Source: Thalassobius sp. I31.1
Lineage (GTDB): Bacteria > Pseudomonadota > Alphaproteobacteria > Rhodobacterales > Rhodobacteraceae
DNA: 38,461 nucleotides
Direction: 5' to 3'
Assembly: GCF_003031585.1 (NCBI RefSeq)
Contig: NZ_PWAA01000016.1
Span: forward strand, 1-38,461
Below, piece by piece: positions 24,129 to 34,454 of the stretch; position 1 is the first letter of the stretch, and each line of letters begins with the position of its first letter. The notes beneath the pieces are model-generated. The model ran no database searches. It was not told where the DNA came from and was given only the letters and a program-made list of their open reading frames with translations. A program made the position numbers and the translations under genes.

Positions 24129-27100
24129 TTATATTTCCTCGACAGCCATAACACCATCAAGGCTTTTGATCGCGCTTTTGATCTGTAGATTAAGGGCGAA
24201 TTGCTTTGGCAGCTCAATATCGACTTCGCCCGGCAGATCTGGCGCCATGAGGCAGAATTTCACAGGCCCTCTGCCCCGCGCGTCCGACTGATCCAGCACG
24301 GAGGCCACCGCAGAAATCGCCTGGGCTTCTTCCACAAAAACCAGCAGCCCCATGTTCCCGGCATCCGCCGCGACACCGTCCGCAGGCACGATTGAACGCG
24401 CCAGAAGCTTCATCTGACCGGAGTCCGCCTCCATTGTGGCTTCGACCGTAACCACAACGTTGTTACCGGTGGTCAGATGATCGCGGCATTTTTCCAGCGT
24501 GTCAGAGAAAATCGTGACCTCATAACCACCGGTTGGGTCTGAGAGCTGCGCAAAGGCGAAACGATTGCCGCGGGCGGATTTACGTTCCTGACAGCCAGAG
24601 ACAGAACCCGCGATTTTCGCAATCTTTGCACCGCTCTGACAGGCCTTTTCAAGTTCAGCCAGGGTCATAACCTTTTTGCGCCGCAAAGCAGGCATGTAAT
24701 CATCCAGCGGGTGACCGGACAGATAGAATCCAATGGCTTTAAATTCTTCGGTCAGACGTTCTGCCGCCAGCCAGTCAACCGCCTGCGGCAGGCGCGGTTC
24801 GGGCAGGTCATCGCCGGCCTCGCCAAAGAGAGACACCTGGTTTGACGCCCGCTGTTCATGGATGGCCGCGGAATAGGCGACAAGCGCATCAAGGCTGTCG
24901 AAAACCCGGCGACGGTTGTTGTCGAGCTGATCAAAAGCACCGGCACGCGCCAGCATTTCCATCGGGCGTTTGCCGACGCGTTTCAGATCCACGCGCCGCG
25001 CCATATCGTAAAGCGTGGCAAACGGCTTATCAACGCCATCCACCCGACGGCCCTCCACCACCAGACGCATCGCATCAAGACCAACGTTTTTCAGCGCGCC
25101 CAGCGCATAGACCAGACGTCCTTCAGACACAGAGAACGTCGCCAGCGAACGGTTCACGCAGGGCGGAATGATCTCAATCCCAAGGCCATCCCGATCCTGT
25201 GGCTTGCGGGTTTCATTGGCATAAATCGCCAGCTTATCCGTCAGATGGATATCGCAGTTCATGACGCCGGCCATGAATTCAACCGGGTGGTTCGCCTTCA
25301 GCCAGGCGGTCTGATAAGACACCACCGCATAGGCCGCCGCGTGGGATTTGTTAAAGCCGTAGTTCGCGAATTTTTCGAGAAGGTCGAAAACCTCACTGGC
25401 TTTCTTGGCTGGCACACCGTTTTCAGCCGCGCCCTTTTCAAATTTCGGGCGTTCCGCGTCCATCGCCTCTTTAATCTTCTTACCCATCGCACGTCGCAGA
25501 AGATCCGCGCCGCCAAGAGAGTAATTCGCCATGACCTGGGCGATCTGCATCACCTGTTCCTGGTAAACGATGATGCCCTGGGTTTCTTCCAGAATGTGGT
25601 CAATCAGCGGGTGGACGGATTCGATCTCTTTGAGGCCGTTCTTCACCTCACAATAGGTTGGAATGTTTTCCATCGGGCCGGGACGATACAGCGCCACAAG
25701 CGCAACGATATCCTCGATACAGGTGGGCTTCATGCGCTTAAGCGCATCCATCATGCCTGTCGATTCCACCTGGAACACGGCCACGGTACGGGCGGCGGAA
25801 TACAGATCGTATGAAACCTTGTCATCCAGCGGGATCGCGTTGATTTCATTCACCGCACCTTCGGGTGGTTCATACAACTGCGTCCCGTCAGCCGCGATAT
25901 GAATGTCGCGCCCTTCGCCTTTAATCTGATCCACCGCGTTCTGAATGACGGTCAGGGTCTTCAGACCCAGGAAGTCGAACTTCACAAGCCCGGCCTGTTC
26001 CACCCATTTCATATTGAACTGGGTCGCTGGCATGTCGGATCGCGGATCTTGGTATAGCGGCACCAGCGCATCCAGCGGCCGGTCGCCAATCACAACACCC
26101 GCCGCGTGGGTGGATGCGTTCCGCAAAAGACCTTCGACCTGTTGACCGTAATTCAGCAGACGTTCCACAACTTCTTCATTGCGGGCTTCTTCGCGCAGAC
26201 GGGGTTCTTCGATCAGGGATTGCGCGATGGACATAGGCTTTACGCCTTCCACCGGGATCATTTTAGAAAGACGATCCACCTGGCCGTAAGGCATCTGCAA
26301 CACACGACCAATGTCACGCACGGCGGCCTTGGACAAAAGCGCACCAAAGGTGATGATCTGGCCTACTTTGTCGCGGCCATATTTTTCCTGCACATATTTG
26401 ATCACCTCTTCCCGGCGATCCATGCAAAAATCGATATCGAAATCCGGCATCGACACACGTTCCGGGTTCAGGAAGCGTTCAAACAGCAGGGAATAACGCA
26501 GCGGATCAAGGTCAGTAATCGTCAGCGCATAGGCCACCAGTGACCCCGCACCAGACCCCCGGCCCGGCCCGACGGGAATGCCCTGATCTTTGCCCCATTG
26601 GATAAAGTCCGCAACGATCAGGAAGTAGCCGGGGAACCCCATGCCCTCAATAATATCAAGTTCAAAATCCAGGCGTTCCTGGTATTTTTCCGGCGTCACC
26701 GCATGGGGGATCACGGCAAGGCGGTTTTGCAGACCTTCGTTCGCGATGCGGCGCAGTTCTGCGACTTCGTCATCAGCAAATTTCGGCAGGATCGGGTCAC
26801 GCAGATAGGCGCCAAAGGCACAGCGTTGCGCGATTTCAACAGTGCTTTCCAGGGCTTCCGGCAGATCGGCAAACAGTGCCGCCATTTCTGCAGGGCTTTT
26901 GAAATAATGCTGGGGTGTCAGCCGACGCCGGTCATCCTGCTGATCGACATAGGCCCCTTCGGAAATACAGATCAGGGCGTCATGCGCCTCATACATATCG
27001 GTCTTGGGGAAGTAGACGTCATTGGTCGCGACCAGCGGGATATTCAGCGCATAGGCACGTTCAATAAAACCGCGTTCTGTGGCACGTTCCGCCGTGGTCA

Positions 27101-27653
27101 GCTGTCCGCCTTCGCCCGGGTGACGTTGCAATTCCATATACAGCCGATCGCCAAAAGCCGTCATCATGCGGGCCAGCAAAGCATCCGCCTTGGCATCCTG
27201 CCCCTGCGCAATCAGCATTCCCAGCGGCCCTTTCGGCCCGCCTGTCAGACAGATCAGCCCGCCTGCGTGTTTCTCCAGATCCTCAACCGTGACCTGCGGC
27301 AGCTCCCCCCCGGCATCCACATACAGGCAGGACGACAGCTTCATCAGGTTTTCATAGCCGGTTTCATTCTGCGCCAGCAGAACTACAGGTGCGGGATTGC
27401 GTGGTTTTTCACCTGTTGCAGGCGGATCATAGCGCAGATCAACCTGACAGCCGACGATGGGCTGCACGCCTGCTTTCTTCGCCGTCACAGAAAATTCCAG
27501 CGCCGCAAACATGGAATTCGTATCAGTCACTGCAACCGCAGGCATCCCCATGCCATCGCACAGGCCGGGCAGTTTCTTTACAGGAACGGCCCCCTCAAGC
27601 AGGGAATATTCGGTGTGTACGCGGAGATGGATGAATCGAGGCTGGTCAGTCAT
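24129..27653 (-). CDS. dnaE: DNA polymerase III alpha subunit
   Basis: DnaE is the replicative polymerase catalytic subunit. The 1174-residue chain has the usual order: N-terminal PHP domain (Phe-Ile-His-Leu-Arg-Val-His-Thr-Glu-Tyr-Ser near residues 7-17), the palm with catalytic aspartates Pro-Asp-Phe-Asp-Ile-Asp (403-408) and the Gly-Pro-Gly-Arg-Gly-Ser-Gly-Ala-Gly-Ser loop before it, the helix-hairpin-helix part, and a C-terminal OB fold with Gly-Cys-Gln-Glu-Arg-Lys nearby. Length and order match the main alphaproteobacterial DnaE rather than the shorter error-prone DnaE2/ImuC form. The ATG at 27653 has no strong ribosome binding site. The gene appears to form its own unit. Confidence 0.96.
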   Translation of the reverse strand: MTDQPRFIHLRVHTEYSLLEGAVPVKKLPGLCDGMGMPAVAVTDTNSMFAALEFSVTAKKAGVQPIVGCQVDLRYDPPATGEKPRNPAPVVLLAQNETGYENLMKLSSCLYVDAGGELPQVTVEDLEKHAGGLICLTGGPKGPLGMLIAQGQDAKADALLARMMTAFGDRLYMELQRHPGEGGQLTTAERATERGFIERAYALNIPLVATNDVYFPKTDMYEAHDALICISEGAYVDQQDDRRRLTPQHYFKSPAEMAALFADLPEALESTVEIAQRCAFGAYLRDPILPKFADDEVAELRRIANEGLQNRLAVIPHAVTPEKYQERLDFELDIIEGMGFPGYFLIVADFIQWGKDQGIPVGPGRGSGAGSLVAYALTITDLDPLRYSLLFERFLNPERVSMPDFDIDFCMDRREEVIKYVQEKYGRDKVGQIITFGALLSKAAVRDIGRVLQMPYGQVDRLSKMIPVEGVKPMSIAQSLIEEPRLREEARNEEVVERLLNYGQQVEGLLRNASTHAAGVVIGDRPLDALVPLYQDPRSDMPATQFNMKWVEQAGLVKFDFLGLKTLTVIQNAVDQIKGEGRDIHIAADGTQLYEPPEGAVNEINAIPLDDKVSYDLYSAARTVAVFQVESTGMMDALKRMKPTCIEDIVALVALYRPGPMENIPTYCEVKNGLKEIESVHPLIDHILEETQGIIVYQEQVMQIAQVMANYSLGGADLLRRAMGKKIKEAMDAERPKFEKGAAENGVPAKKASEVFDLLEKFANYGFNKSHAAAYAVVSYQTAWLKANHPVEFMAGVMNCDIHLTDKLAIYANETRKPQDRDGLGIEIIPPCVNRSLATFSVSEGRLVYALGALKNVGLDAMRLVVEGRRVDGVDKPFATLYDMARRVDLKRVGKRPMEMLARAGAFDQLDNNRRRVFDSLDALVAYSAAIHEQRASNQVSLFGEAGDDLPEPRLPQAVDWLAAERLTEEFKAIGFYLSGHPLDDYMPALRRKKVMTLAELEKACQSGAKIAKIAGSVSGCQERKSARGNRFAFAQLSDPTGGYEVTIFSDTLEKCRDHLTTGNNVVVTVEATMEADSGQMKLLARSIVPADGVAADAGNMGLLVFVEEAQAISAVASVLDQSDARGRGPVKFCLMAPDLPGEVDIELPKQFALNLQIKSAIKSLDGVMAVEEI

Positions 27654-27719
27654 AGCGACCAGTTTAAGGGGCGCACCCGGGCGGCGAAACCCAATTCTCG
27701 CCGCCCGGGAAGTAATTGT

Positions 27720-28157
27720 TTATTTCAGCCAGATTTCGCCAGCGTTACACAGCGCCCGGCAATCGGCCGCATCAGCCCGCAGATCAGCAGGCACAAGGAT
27801 TTCATCCACGCCAGGCCCCGTGAAACGCGGATCGTCACATTCATTGTCCCGCGCCCAGCGCGAAGAATTATTGCCGAAATCCACTGCCTGGCATTGCGCC
27901 ACATCCCACTGTGCACGGGTGCGTGCCAGACGAATGCGCTGCGCACTGTACAGCGTCTGACAATCCGTCGCATCTTTGCCGATGTTATCCACGCTCAGAG
28001 AAGAGGCCATGCCACCACCGGTAAAACGCGGATCATCACATTCATTGTCATTCGGGTAATCACCCGTGTTGTTGCCAAAAGAAAGGCCAGCGGCGGTTGT
28101 GACACAGGCAGCAAGCACACCAGCCCCTGCCAGCATAAGCAGGCTTTTGAGTTTCAT
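27720..28157 (-). CDS. Lipoprotein with two CDDPRFTG repeats
   Basis: This 145-residue product starts at the ATG at 28157, behind GAGGGAAATAGA; the longer frame upstream is rejected. The signal ends at Leu-Ala-Ala-Cys with lipidation at Cys18. The mature part contains two copies of one module: Phe-Gly-Asn-Asn, then Asp-Asn-Glu-Cys-Asp-Asp-Pro-Arg-Phe-Thr-Gly, then Asp-Ala-Thr/Ala-Asp-Cys. The first copy is about residues 27-68 and the second 93-135. The paired cysteines should make a disulfide in each module, and the dense aspartates suggest metal (for example calcium) binding. Function is unknown; the internal duplication is clear from the sequence. Confidence 0.8.
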   Translation of the reverse strand: MKLKSLLMLAGAGVLAACVTTAAGLSFGNNTGDYPNDNECDDPRFTGGGMASSLSVDNIGKDATDCQTLYSAQRIRLARTRAQWDVAQCQAVDFGNNSSRWARDNECDDPRFTGPGVDEILVPADLRADAADCRALCNAGEIWLK

Positions 28158-28421
28158 TCTATTTCCCTCGTACTTAATATATCCGCAAAAGGACGTTTTT
28201 CCCCCGGATGTCAAAAGATAATCGCGATTTTCACCATTTCCCGAAGGATCTTTCAGGCGCTTATCTGAACTCCCCCCTTGCCACTGCGACATTTTCGCGC
28301 TTTTCTGGTGCGATCAGGGAAGCGCGCGAGGCTTTACGTCGCATCGGGCCCGCGCATTGAAAACGGTAACGGGCAATTTAAACCCGCAGTTTTCCGAAAA
28401 GAAGGCGACACGGACTGACAT

Positions 28422-29825
28422 ATGAGCCAGATTGAATTTCTCCTCAACGGGGAAGCTGTCTCGCTAAATACAGTGAACCCGACCAAAACGCTGCTGGATC
28501 ACCTGCGCAATACACGTGGGCTGAATGGTACGAAAGAAGGCTGTAACGAAGGCGATTGCGGTGCCTGCACGGTGATGGTTGAGGATCCCGACGGCACCCG
28601 CGCGCTGAACGCCTGCATTCTGTTTTTGCCGCAACTGCATGGCAAATCCGTGACCACCGTGGAAGGCTTGGCGGCAAAAGACGGCAGCCTGCATCCGGTG
28701 CAGGACGCTATGATTGAACATCACGGCAGTCAGTGCGGCTTCTGCACGCCGGGTTTTGTCATGTCGATGGCGACGGCCCATAAGAACGGCGCAACGGACT
28801 ACGACGATCAGCTGGCCGGCAACCTCTGCCGCTGCACGGGTTACGCCCCGATCATCCGCGCAGCAGAGGCCGCCGCAGATCAGCCCGTGCCCCATCACCT
28901 CGCAAAACCTTTCATCTTGCCGGAAATACGCGCGGGGGTCCCAGGGGGCAGCCAGCCCCCTGGCGCGGCAACACATTTCCGCCCGCAAACCTCTGACGAA
29001 CTGGCCACCTGGTACGCCGCCAACCCGGACGCCACATTGATTGCCGGGGCGACTGATGTTGGTCTCTGGGTCACAAAACAACTGCGCGCGCTGCCAAAAA
29101 CCGCCTTCCTGAACGGCATTCAGGATATGCAGCAGATTGAGGATAAGGGCGATCATCTGCGCGTCGGTGCCGGTGTTTCCGTGGAAACCCTGCGCCCAGT
29201 TATCAATGATCTTTACCCGTCATTCGGAGAAATGCTGCGCCGCTTTGCATCGAAACAGGTGCGCAATGCGGCAACCATCGGCGGCAATATTGCCAATGGG
29301 TCCCCCATCGGGGACAGCCCGCCCGCGCTGATTGCCCTGGGGGCGGCCCTGCATCTGCGCAAGGGCGACCTGCGGCGTGATATCCCGCTGGAAGATTACT
29401 TTATTGAGTACGGCAAACAGGACCGCGCGGCCGGCGAATTTGTAGAAGCGATCAGCATTCCTAAGAAACGCGATGCGCTTCGGGTGTATAAACTTTCAAA
29501 ACGGTTCGATCAGGATATTTCCGCCGTACTGGGGGCAATTTACATTATGGGCGATGGCAAAGTGATGAATGAAGTCCGTATCGCCTTTGGCGGCATGGCA
29601 GGCACACCGAAACGAGCAACCCACGCGGAAAATGCGCTAATCGGGCAGCCCTGGTCGATGGACAGCATCGAAGCCGCCTGCGCAGCCCTGACACAGGATT
29701 TCACCCCGATGAGCGACATGAGGGCGTCGAGCCAATATCGCATGGAAGCGGCACAAAACATGCTGCGCCGCTATATGCAGGACGCCATGGGCAGGCCTGT
29801 TTCCGTGCTGGAGGTGACACCATGA
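28422..29825 (+). CDS. xdhA: Xanthine dehydrogenase small subunit (2Fe-2S and FAD)
   Basis: XdhA carries the electron-transfer part of xanthine dehydrogenase. Of 467 residues, 1-80 form the plant-type 2Fe-2S domain (Cys41, Cys46, Cys49, Cys65) and 81-160 the helical second 2Fe-2S domain (Cys105 and Cys108 in Cys-Gly-Phe-Cys, Cys136 and Cys138 in Cys-Arg-Cys). Residues about 185-465 form the FAD-binding domain with Ile-Ala-Gly-Ala-Thr-Asp and [10 protein letters not shown]. Electrons pass from the molybdenum site in XdhB through these clusters to FAD and NAD. Its stop overlaps the xdhB start, opening an eight-gene run of overlapping or nearly touching genes. Confidence 0.95.
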   Translation: MSQIEFLLNGEAVSLNTVNPTKTLLDHLRNTRGLNGTKEGCNEGDCGACTVMVEDPDGTRALNACILFLPQLHGKSVTTVEGLAAKDGSLHPVQDAMIEHHGSQCGFCTPGFVMSMATAHKNGATDYDDQLAGNLCRCTGYAPIIRAAEAAADQPVPHHLAKPFILPEIRAGVPGGSQPPGAATHFRPQTSDELATWYAANPDATLIAGATDVGLWVTKQLRALPKTAFLNGIQDMQQIEDKGDHLRVGAGVSVETLRPVINDLYPSFGEMLRRFASKQVRNAATIGGNIANGSPIGDSPPALIALGAALHLRKGDLRRDIPLEDYFIEYGKQDRAAGEFVEAISIPKKRDALRVYKLSKRFDQDISAVLGAIYIMGDGKVMNEVRIAFGGMAGTPKRATHAENALIGQPWSMDSIEAACAALTQDFTPMSDMRASSQYRMEAAQNMLRRYMQDAMGRPVSVLEVTP

Positions 29826-32131
29826 GCGTTGCAAAATCCCTGACACATGATTCCGCCCGCCTGCATGTCACCGGCACCGCGCGTTATCTTGATGACGTTC
29901 CCATGCCCGCCAACACGCTGCATCTGGCCTTTGGCACATCAGAGGTTGCGCATGGGGTGATTAGCGCGATCAATCTTGACGCCGTGCGTGCAGCCCCTGG
30001 CGTTGTTACGGTTCTGACGGCGGATGATCTGCCCTTTGAGAATGACGTCTCGCCTTCCATTCATGATGAACCGCTGCTTGCAACAGGCAGCGTGCATTAC
30101 CTGGGCCAGCCGATTTTTCTTGTGGTTGCCGACAGCCACTTAAACGCGCGCAAAGCAGCCCGTCTTGGTGAGATTGCGGTTGAGGAAAAGACACCACTTC
30201 TGACGATTGATCAGGCGATGGAAGCGAACAGCCGCTTTGAAGACGGCCCGCGCATCTGGTCGAAAGGTGATGCATCCGCGGCCATTGAAAACGCCCCGCG
30301 CGTTGTTGAAGGCTGCTTTGAAATGGGCGGGCAGGAGCATTTCTATCTGGAAGGTCAGGCAGCCCTGGCCATGCCTGCGGAGAACGGGGATGTCTATATC
30401 TCTTCCTCCACCCAGCACCTGACCGAGATCCAGCACAAGGTTGCCCATGCCATCGGCAAACCCATGCATGCGGTGCGTGTGGAAAGCCGTCGCATGGGCG
30501 GCGGTTTTGGCGGCAAGGAAAGCCAGGGCAACGCGCTGGCATGTGCCTGCGCTGTGGCCGCGTTGCAGACCGGGCGGCCCTGCAAGATGCGCTATGACCG
30601 TGATGATGACATGATGATCACAGGCAAACGCCATGATTTCCGCATCACCTATCGCGCAGGCGTGGATGAGGCGGGCCGTATTCTGGGCGTGGAGTTCACC
30701 CATTACACCCGTTGTGGCTGGGCGCTGGATCTGTCCCTGCCTGTGGCAGATCGTGCGATGCTGCATGCGGATAACACATATAATCTTGAACATGTCACAA
30801 TCGAAAGCCACCGGTTGAAAACCAACACCCAAAGCGCCACCGCCTATCGTGGCTTTGGCGGGCCTCAGGGGATGTTGGGGATGGAACGGCTGATGGATCA
30901 CATCGCGCAGGATCTTGGGAAAGACGCCCTGGATGTACGCCGCGCGAATTTCTATGCGGATATGACGGATGCCTCCGGCGGGAGTATTTCCGGCAAGATG
31001 AAACAGACCACCCCTTATGGGCAGGAGATCACCGATTGTGTGATCAATGATCTGGTCGGTCAACTGTCTGAAAATGCGGACTATCAGAAACGCCGGGCGG
31101 CCATTGAGACCTGGAACGCTGAAAATGACATTCTGAAGAAAGGTCTGGCTCTGACGCCTGTTAAGTTTGGCATCAGTTTCACGCTGACGCATCTGAACCA
31201 GGCGGGCGCGCTTGTGCATGTCTATCAGGACGGTTCCATCCACCTGAACCATGGCGGCACGGAAATGGGCCAGGGGCTGTTTCAGAAGGTGGCACAGGTC
31301 GCGGCCAGCCGCTTTGGCGTCAGCATGGATGCGGTCAAGATCACACCAACAGACACCGCGAAAGTGCCGAATACCTCTGCCACCGCTGCTTCATCCGGCG
31401 CAGACCTGAATGGCATGGCCGTGCAGGCGGCCTGTGACACGATCCGGGAACGCATGGCGGATTTCCTGGGGGAATATTATCAGATTGCCCCGTCTGAGGT
31501 CAGTTTTCTCGATGATCAGGTGCATATCGGCCAGGAGGTTCTGACATTCGCAGCAAGCGCGAAGCTTGCCTATGAAAACCGCATCTCTCTGTCTTCTACC
31601 GGGTTCTACAAAACCCCGGAAATCTCCTGGGATCGGATCAAGGGCCAGGGGCGCCCGTTCTATTACTTTGCTTATGGTGCCTCTGTGACAGAGGTCGTGA
31701 TTGACACGCTGACCGGGGAAAACCGCATTCTGCGCACGGATATTCTGCATGACGCAGGCAACAGCCTGAACCCGGCGCTTGATATCGGCCAGGTCGAAGG
31801 CGCTTATGTCCAGGGCGCGGGCTGGCTGACAACCGAAGAACTGGTCTGGGATGATAAAGGCCGTCTGCGCACCCATGCGCCAAGCACCTATAAGATCCCC
31901 GCCTGTTCTGACCGGCCTGATATTTTCAACGTCGCGCTGTATGAAAACGAAAACCCGGTTGAAACGGTTTACCGGTCCAAAGCCGTGGGCGAGCCGCCGT
32001 TCAACCACGGGATTTCTGCCCTGATGGCATTGTCGGATGCGGTATCGGCCTGCGGTGATACTTTCGCAGATCTTCAGGCCCCGGCGACGGCTGAAAACAT
32101 TCTTGCCGCTGTGAAACGGGCGCGCGGATGA
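29822..32131 (+). CDS. xdhB: Xanthine dehydrogenase large subunit (molybdopterin)
   Basis: XdhB holds the molybdenum cofactor and oxidises hypoxanthine and xanthine to urate. The 769-residue chain shows the Gln-Glu-His-Phe-Tyr-Leu-Glu motif (about 170-176), Met-Gly-Gly-Gly-Phe-Gly-Gly-Lys-Glu (225-233), Tyr-Arg-Gly-Phe-Gly-Gly-Pro-Gln-Gly (341-349), and near the end Gly-Glu-Pro-Pro-Phe, which contains the catalytic glutamate of this family. The length equals that of the separate large subunit of two-subunit bacterial enzymes. It overlaps xdhA and xdhC by four bases each. Confidence 0.95.
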   Translation: MSVAKSLTHDSARLHVTGTARYLDDVPMPANTLHLAFGTSEVAHGVISAINLDAVRAAPGVVTVLTADDLPFENDVSPSIHDEPLLATGSVHYLGQPIFLVVADSHLNARKAARLGEIAVEEKTPLLTIDQAMEANSRFEDGPRIWSKGDASAAIENAPRVVEGCFEMGGQEHFYLEGQAALAMPAENGDVYISSSTQHLTEIQHKVAHAIGKPMHAVRVESRRMGGGFGGKESQGNALACACAVAALQTGRPCKMRYDRDDDMMITGKRHDFRITYRAGVDEAGRILGVEFTHYTRCGWALDLSLPVADRAMLHADNTYNLEHVTIESHRLKTNTQSATAYRGFGGPQGMLGMERLMDHIAQDLGKDALDVRRANFYADMTDASGGSISGKMKQTTPYGQEITDCVINDLVGQLSENADYQKRRAAIETWNAENDILKKGLALTPVKFGISFTLTHLNQAGALVHVYQDGSIHLNHGGTEMGQGLFQKVAQVAASRFGVSMDAVKITPTDTAKVPNTSATAASSGADLNGMAVQAACDTIRERMADFLGEYYQIAPSEVSFLDDQVHIGQEVLTFAASAKLAYENRISLSSTGFYKTPEISWDRIKGQGRPFYYFAYGASVTEVVIDTLTGENRILRTDILHDAGNSLNPALDIGQVEGAYVQGAGWLTTEELVWDDKGRLRTHAPSTYKIPACSDRPDIFNVALYENENPVETVYRSKAVGEPPFNHGISALMALSDAVSACGDTFADLQAPATAENILAAVKRARG

Positions 32132-32904
32132 GCGGCTGGATCACAGTGACTGTGGCGCAGGTCATGGGATCTGCGCCGCGCGAGGCCGGGGCATCCATGC
32201 GGGTGTTTGCGGACCATCAGGAGGGCACCATCGGCGGTGGCCGGCTGGAATGGGAAGCGGCAAAGGTTGCCCGACAGATGCTGGCCGATGGCAAGACACA
32301 AAGCCGCCAGACCATGCCCCTTGGCCCGAACCTTGGCCAATGCTGCGGCGGCACGGTTGTTCTGGATTTCATCGCTGACAGCCTGGAGGATGAACCCATG
32401 GACGCGCCGCCGCTCTGGATCTGGGGTGCGGGGCATACCGGCGAAGCTATCTGCCGGGTCATGGCCCCCCTGCCCGGGTTTCAGATCACGCTTGTGGATT
32501 TTGACGCAAAACGCCTGCCAGACAACTTGCCGGACAGCATCACCCCCGTGATCGCAAAACACCCCGCACAGCTTGTGCCGCACACCCCGACAGATGCCCA
32601 TCACATCATCCTGACCCATGATCACGCGCTTGATCTGGAACTGTGCCATGCGCTGCTGAACCATGGGTTCACCAGCTGCGGCGTCATCGGGTCGGCCACA
32701 AAATGGGCGCGGTTTCAGAAACGTCTGTTTGAGGCGGGACATACTGCCGCAAAAATCAGCACCATCCGTTGCCCCATTGGTAACCCCGCCTTAGGGAAAC
32801 ATCCGGCAGAAATAGCTGTTGGCGTTGCGGGCGAGTTGCTGGCATATGGGAACGAAACATCTGTGGACACAACCACAGGCACAGAGGGAGAGATCGCATC
32901 ATGA
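32128..32904 (+). CDS. xdhC: Xanthine dehydrogenase accessory protein XdhC
   Basis: XdhC binds the molybdenum cofactor, promotes its sulfuration and delivers it to XdhB. The 258-residue protein has the N-terminal XdhC/CoxI part with Gly-Thr-Ile-Gly-Gly-Gly-Arg-Leu-Glu-Trp and the Gly-Gln-Cys-Cys-Gly-Gly cysteines (about 70-75). A Rossmann-type half follows, with Ile-Trp-Gly-Ala-Gly-His-Thr-Gly (about 99-106) and a late Ile-Gly-Ser-Ala-Thr-Lys-Trp. It overlaps both xdhB and the following ABC transporter gene, so cofactor insertion, catalysis and purine uptake are one transcript. Confidence 0.92.
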   Translation: MSGWITVTVAQVMGSAPREAGASMRVFADHQEGTIGGGRLEWEAAKVARQMLADGKTQSRQTMPLGPNLGQCCGGTVVLDFIADSLEDEPMDAPPLWIWGAGHTGEAICRVMAPLPGFQITLVDFDAKRLPDNLPDSITPVIAKHPAQLVPHTPTDAHHIILTHDHALDLELCHALLNHGFTSCGVIGSATKWARFQKRLFEAGHTAAKISTIRCPIGNPALGKHPAEIAVGVAGELLAYGNETSVDTTTGTEGEIAS

Positions 32905-34454
32905 ATGACACGGGCGAAGCACCGGTTTTGTTGCATCTGGACGGGCTGACCAAAGCCTATCCCGGCGTTGTGGCCAATGACAGCGTCAGTTTTGATATCC
33001 GTGAGGGCGAAGTTCACGCGCTTCTGGGGGAAAACGGCGCGGGCAAATCCACCCTTGTGAAAATGATCTACGGGCTTGTGAAACCTGACAGCGGCACAAT
33101 TACCCTGCGCGGGCAGCGGTTTGAACCGTCTGAACCCCGGGCCGCACGTGCCGATGGCATTGCGATGGTGTTTCAGCATTTCTCGCTGTTTGATGCGTTG
33201 AATGTGGCGGAAAATATTGCGCTTGGCATGGAAAAACCGCCGAAGATGGGCGATCTGGCAGCAAAGATTAAAGAGGTCAGCGAAGAATACGGCCTGCCTC
33301 TGGACCCGCACGCAACCGTGGGCAACCTGTCCGCCGGGGAACGCCAGCGCGTGGAGATTATCCGTTGTCTGTTGCAGGATCCCAAACTGCTGATCATGGA
33401 TGAACCGACATCGGTTCTGACGCCGCAGGAAGTGGACATTCTGTTTGAAACCCTACGCCAGCTGTCCCGTGAAGGCACCGCAATTCTTTATATTTCCCAT
33501 AAGCTTGAAGAAATCCGCAGCCTTTGCGACGAAGCCACAGTTCTGCGTCTGGGTAAGGTTGTGGGCAGTTGCACACCCCGCGAGAAATCCGCGCGTGAAC
33601 TGGCGGAAATGATGGTGGGTGAGGTTCTGCATGTGCCGGAACGCGCGGCCAAAGATGCGGGCGATATTGTATTGTCGGTTTCCGATCTGTCCGTCGACAG
33701 CCCCAACCCGTTTGGCACCAGCCTGAAGAACGTCAGCCTTGAAGTGCGCGCCGGTGAAATTCTGGGCATTGGCGGGGTTGCGGGGAATGGGCAGGATGAA
33801 CTGCTGGCCGCAATTTCCGGCGAGGCAAAGACAGATCAGGGTGCTGTGATGGTGCATGGCAAAGCCGTGGGCAATCTGTCCCCGAATGAACGGCGCAAGC
33901 TGGCGATCCTGGCGGCCCCCGAAGAACGCCTGGGCCATGCGGCAGCCCCTGACATGAGCCTGATTGAAAACGCCCTGCTGACGGGGGCCGTGCGCAAAGA
34001 CCTGACAAAATCCGGTTTTGTGAACTGGGGTGCGTCCCGTGAATTTGCCCGGGAAATCATCAAGAAATTCGACGTACGCACGCCGGGTTCTGCCAATGCG
34101 GCGCGGTCCCTGTCCGGTGGCAACCTGCAGAAATTTGTTGTCGGGCGTGAAGTGTTGCAAGACCCGGATGTGCTGGTTGTGAACCAGCCGACCTGGGGTG
34201 TGGATGCCTCTGCCGCGGCCTCAATCCGGCAAAGCCTGCTGGATCTGGCAGAACGCGGGGCGGCAATTATTGTGATCAGCCAGGATCTGGATGAACTGAT
34301 GGAAATTTCTGATCGCTTTGCGGCTTTGAATGAAGGTTCCCTGTCAGGCGCACGCCCGGCGGTCGGCCTGACAGTGGATGAAATCGGCCTGATGATGGGC
34401 GGGGCACACGGGATGGAAGTGGCGCATAGTCATGGCGAAGGAGCAGCATCATGA
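32901..34454 (+). CDS. Purine/nucleoside ABC transporter ATP-binding protein (two ABC domains)
   Basis: This 517-residue protein energises import. The first ABC domain has Walker A Gly-Glu-Asn-Gly-Ala-Gly-Lys-Ser at 43-50, signature Leu-Ser-Ala-Gly-Glu-Arg-Gln at 143-149, and Walker B Met-Asp-Glu-Pro-Thr-Ser at 166-171. The second has a degenerate Walker A (Gly-Val-Ala-Gly-Asn-Gly-Gln) near 293 and signature Leu-Ser-Gly-Gly-Asn-Leu-Gln near 405. One competent and one degenerate site is usual for the sugar/nucleoside (CUT2-like, BMP-associated) class. Neighbouring xdhABC and the BMP protein point to purine bases or nucleosides as substrate. Confidence 0.93.
   Translation: MNDTGEAPVLLHLDGLTKAYPGVVANDSVSFDIREGEVHALLGENGAGKSTLVKMIYGLVKPDSGTITLRGQRFEPSEPRAARADGIAMVFQHFSLFDALNVAENIALGMEKPPKMGDLAAKIKEVSEEYGLPLDPHATVGNLSAGERQRVEIIRCLLQDPKLLIMDEPTSVLTPQEVDILFETLRQLSREGTAILYISHKLEEIRSLCDEATVLRLGKVVGSCTPREKSARELAEMMVGEVLHVPERAAKDAGDIVLSVSDLSVDSPNPFGTSLKNVSLEVRAGEILGIGGVAGNGQDELLAAISGEAKTDQGAVMVHGKAVGNLSPNERRKLAILAAPEERLGHAAAPDMSLIENALLTGAVRKDLTKSGFVNWGASREFAREIIKKFDVRTPGSANAARSLSGGNLQKFVVGREVLQDPDVLVVNQPTWGVDASAAASIRQSLLDLAERGAAIIVISQDLDELMEISDRFAALNEGSLSGARPAVGLTVDEIGLMMGGAHGMEVAHSHGEGAAS

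Noticed and set aside
26598-28268. 556-codon frame antisense to dnaE and the adjacent lipoprotein
   Set aside because: Same artefact; it spans two well supported genes on the other strand.
28464-29156. 230-codon minus-strand frame inside xdhA
   Set aside because: It is a shadow of xdhA, whose iron-sulfur cysteines fix the true frame.
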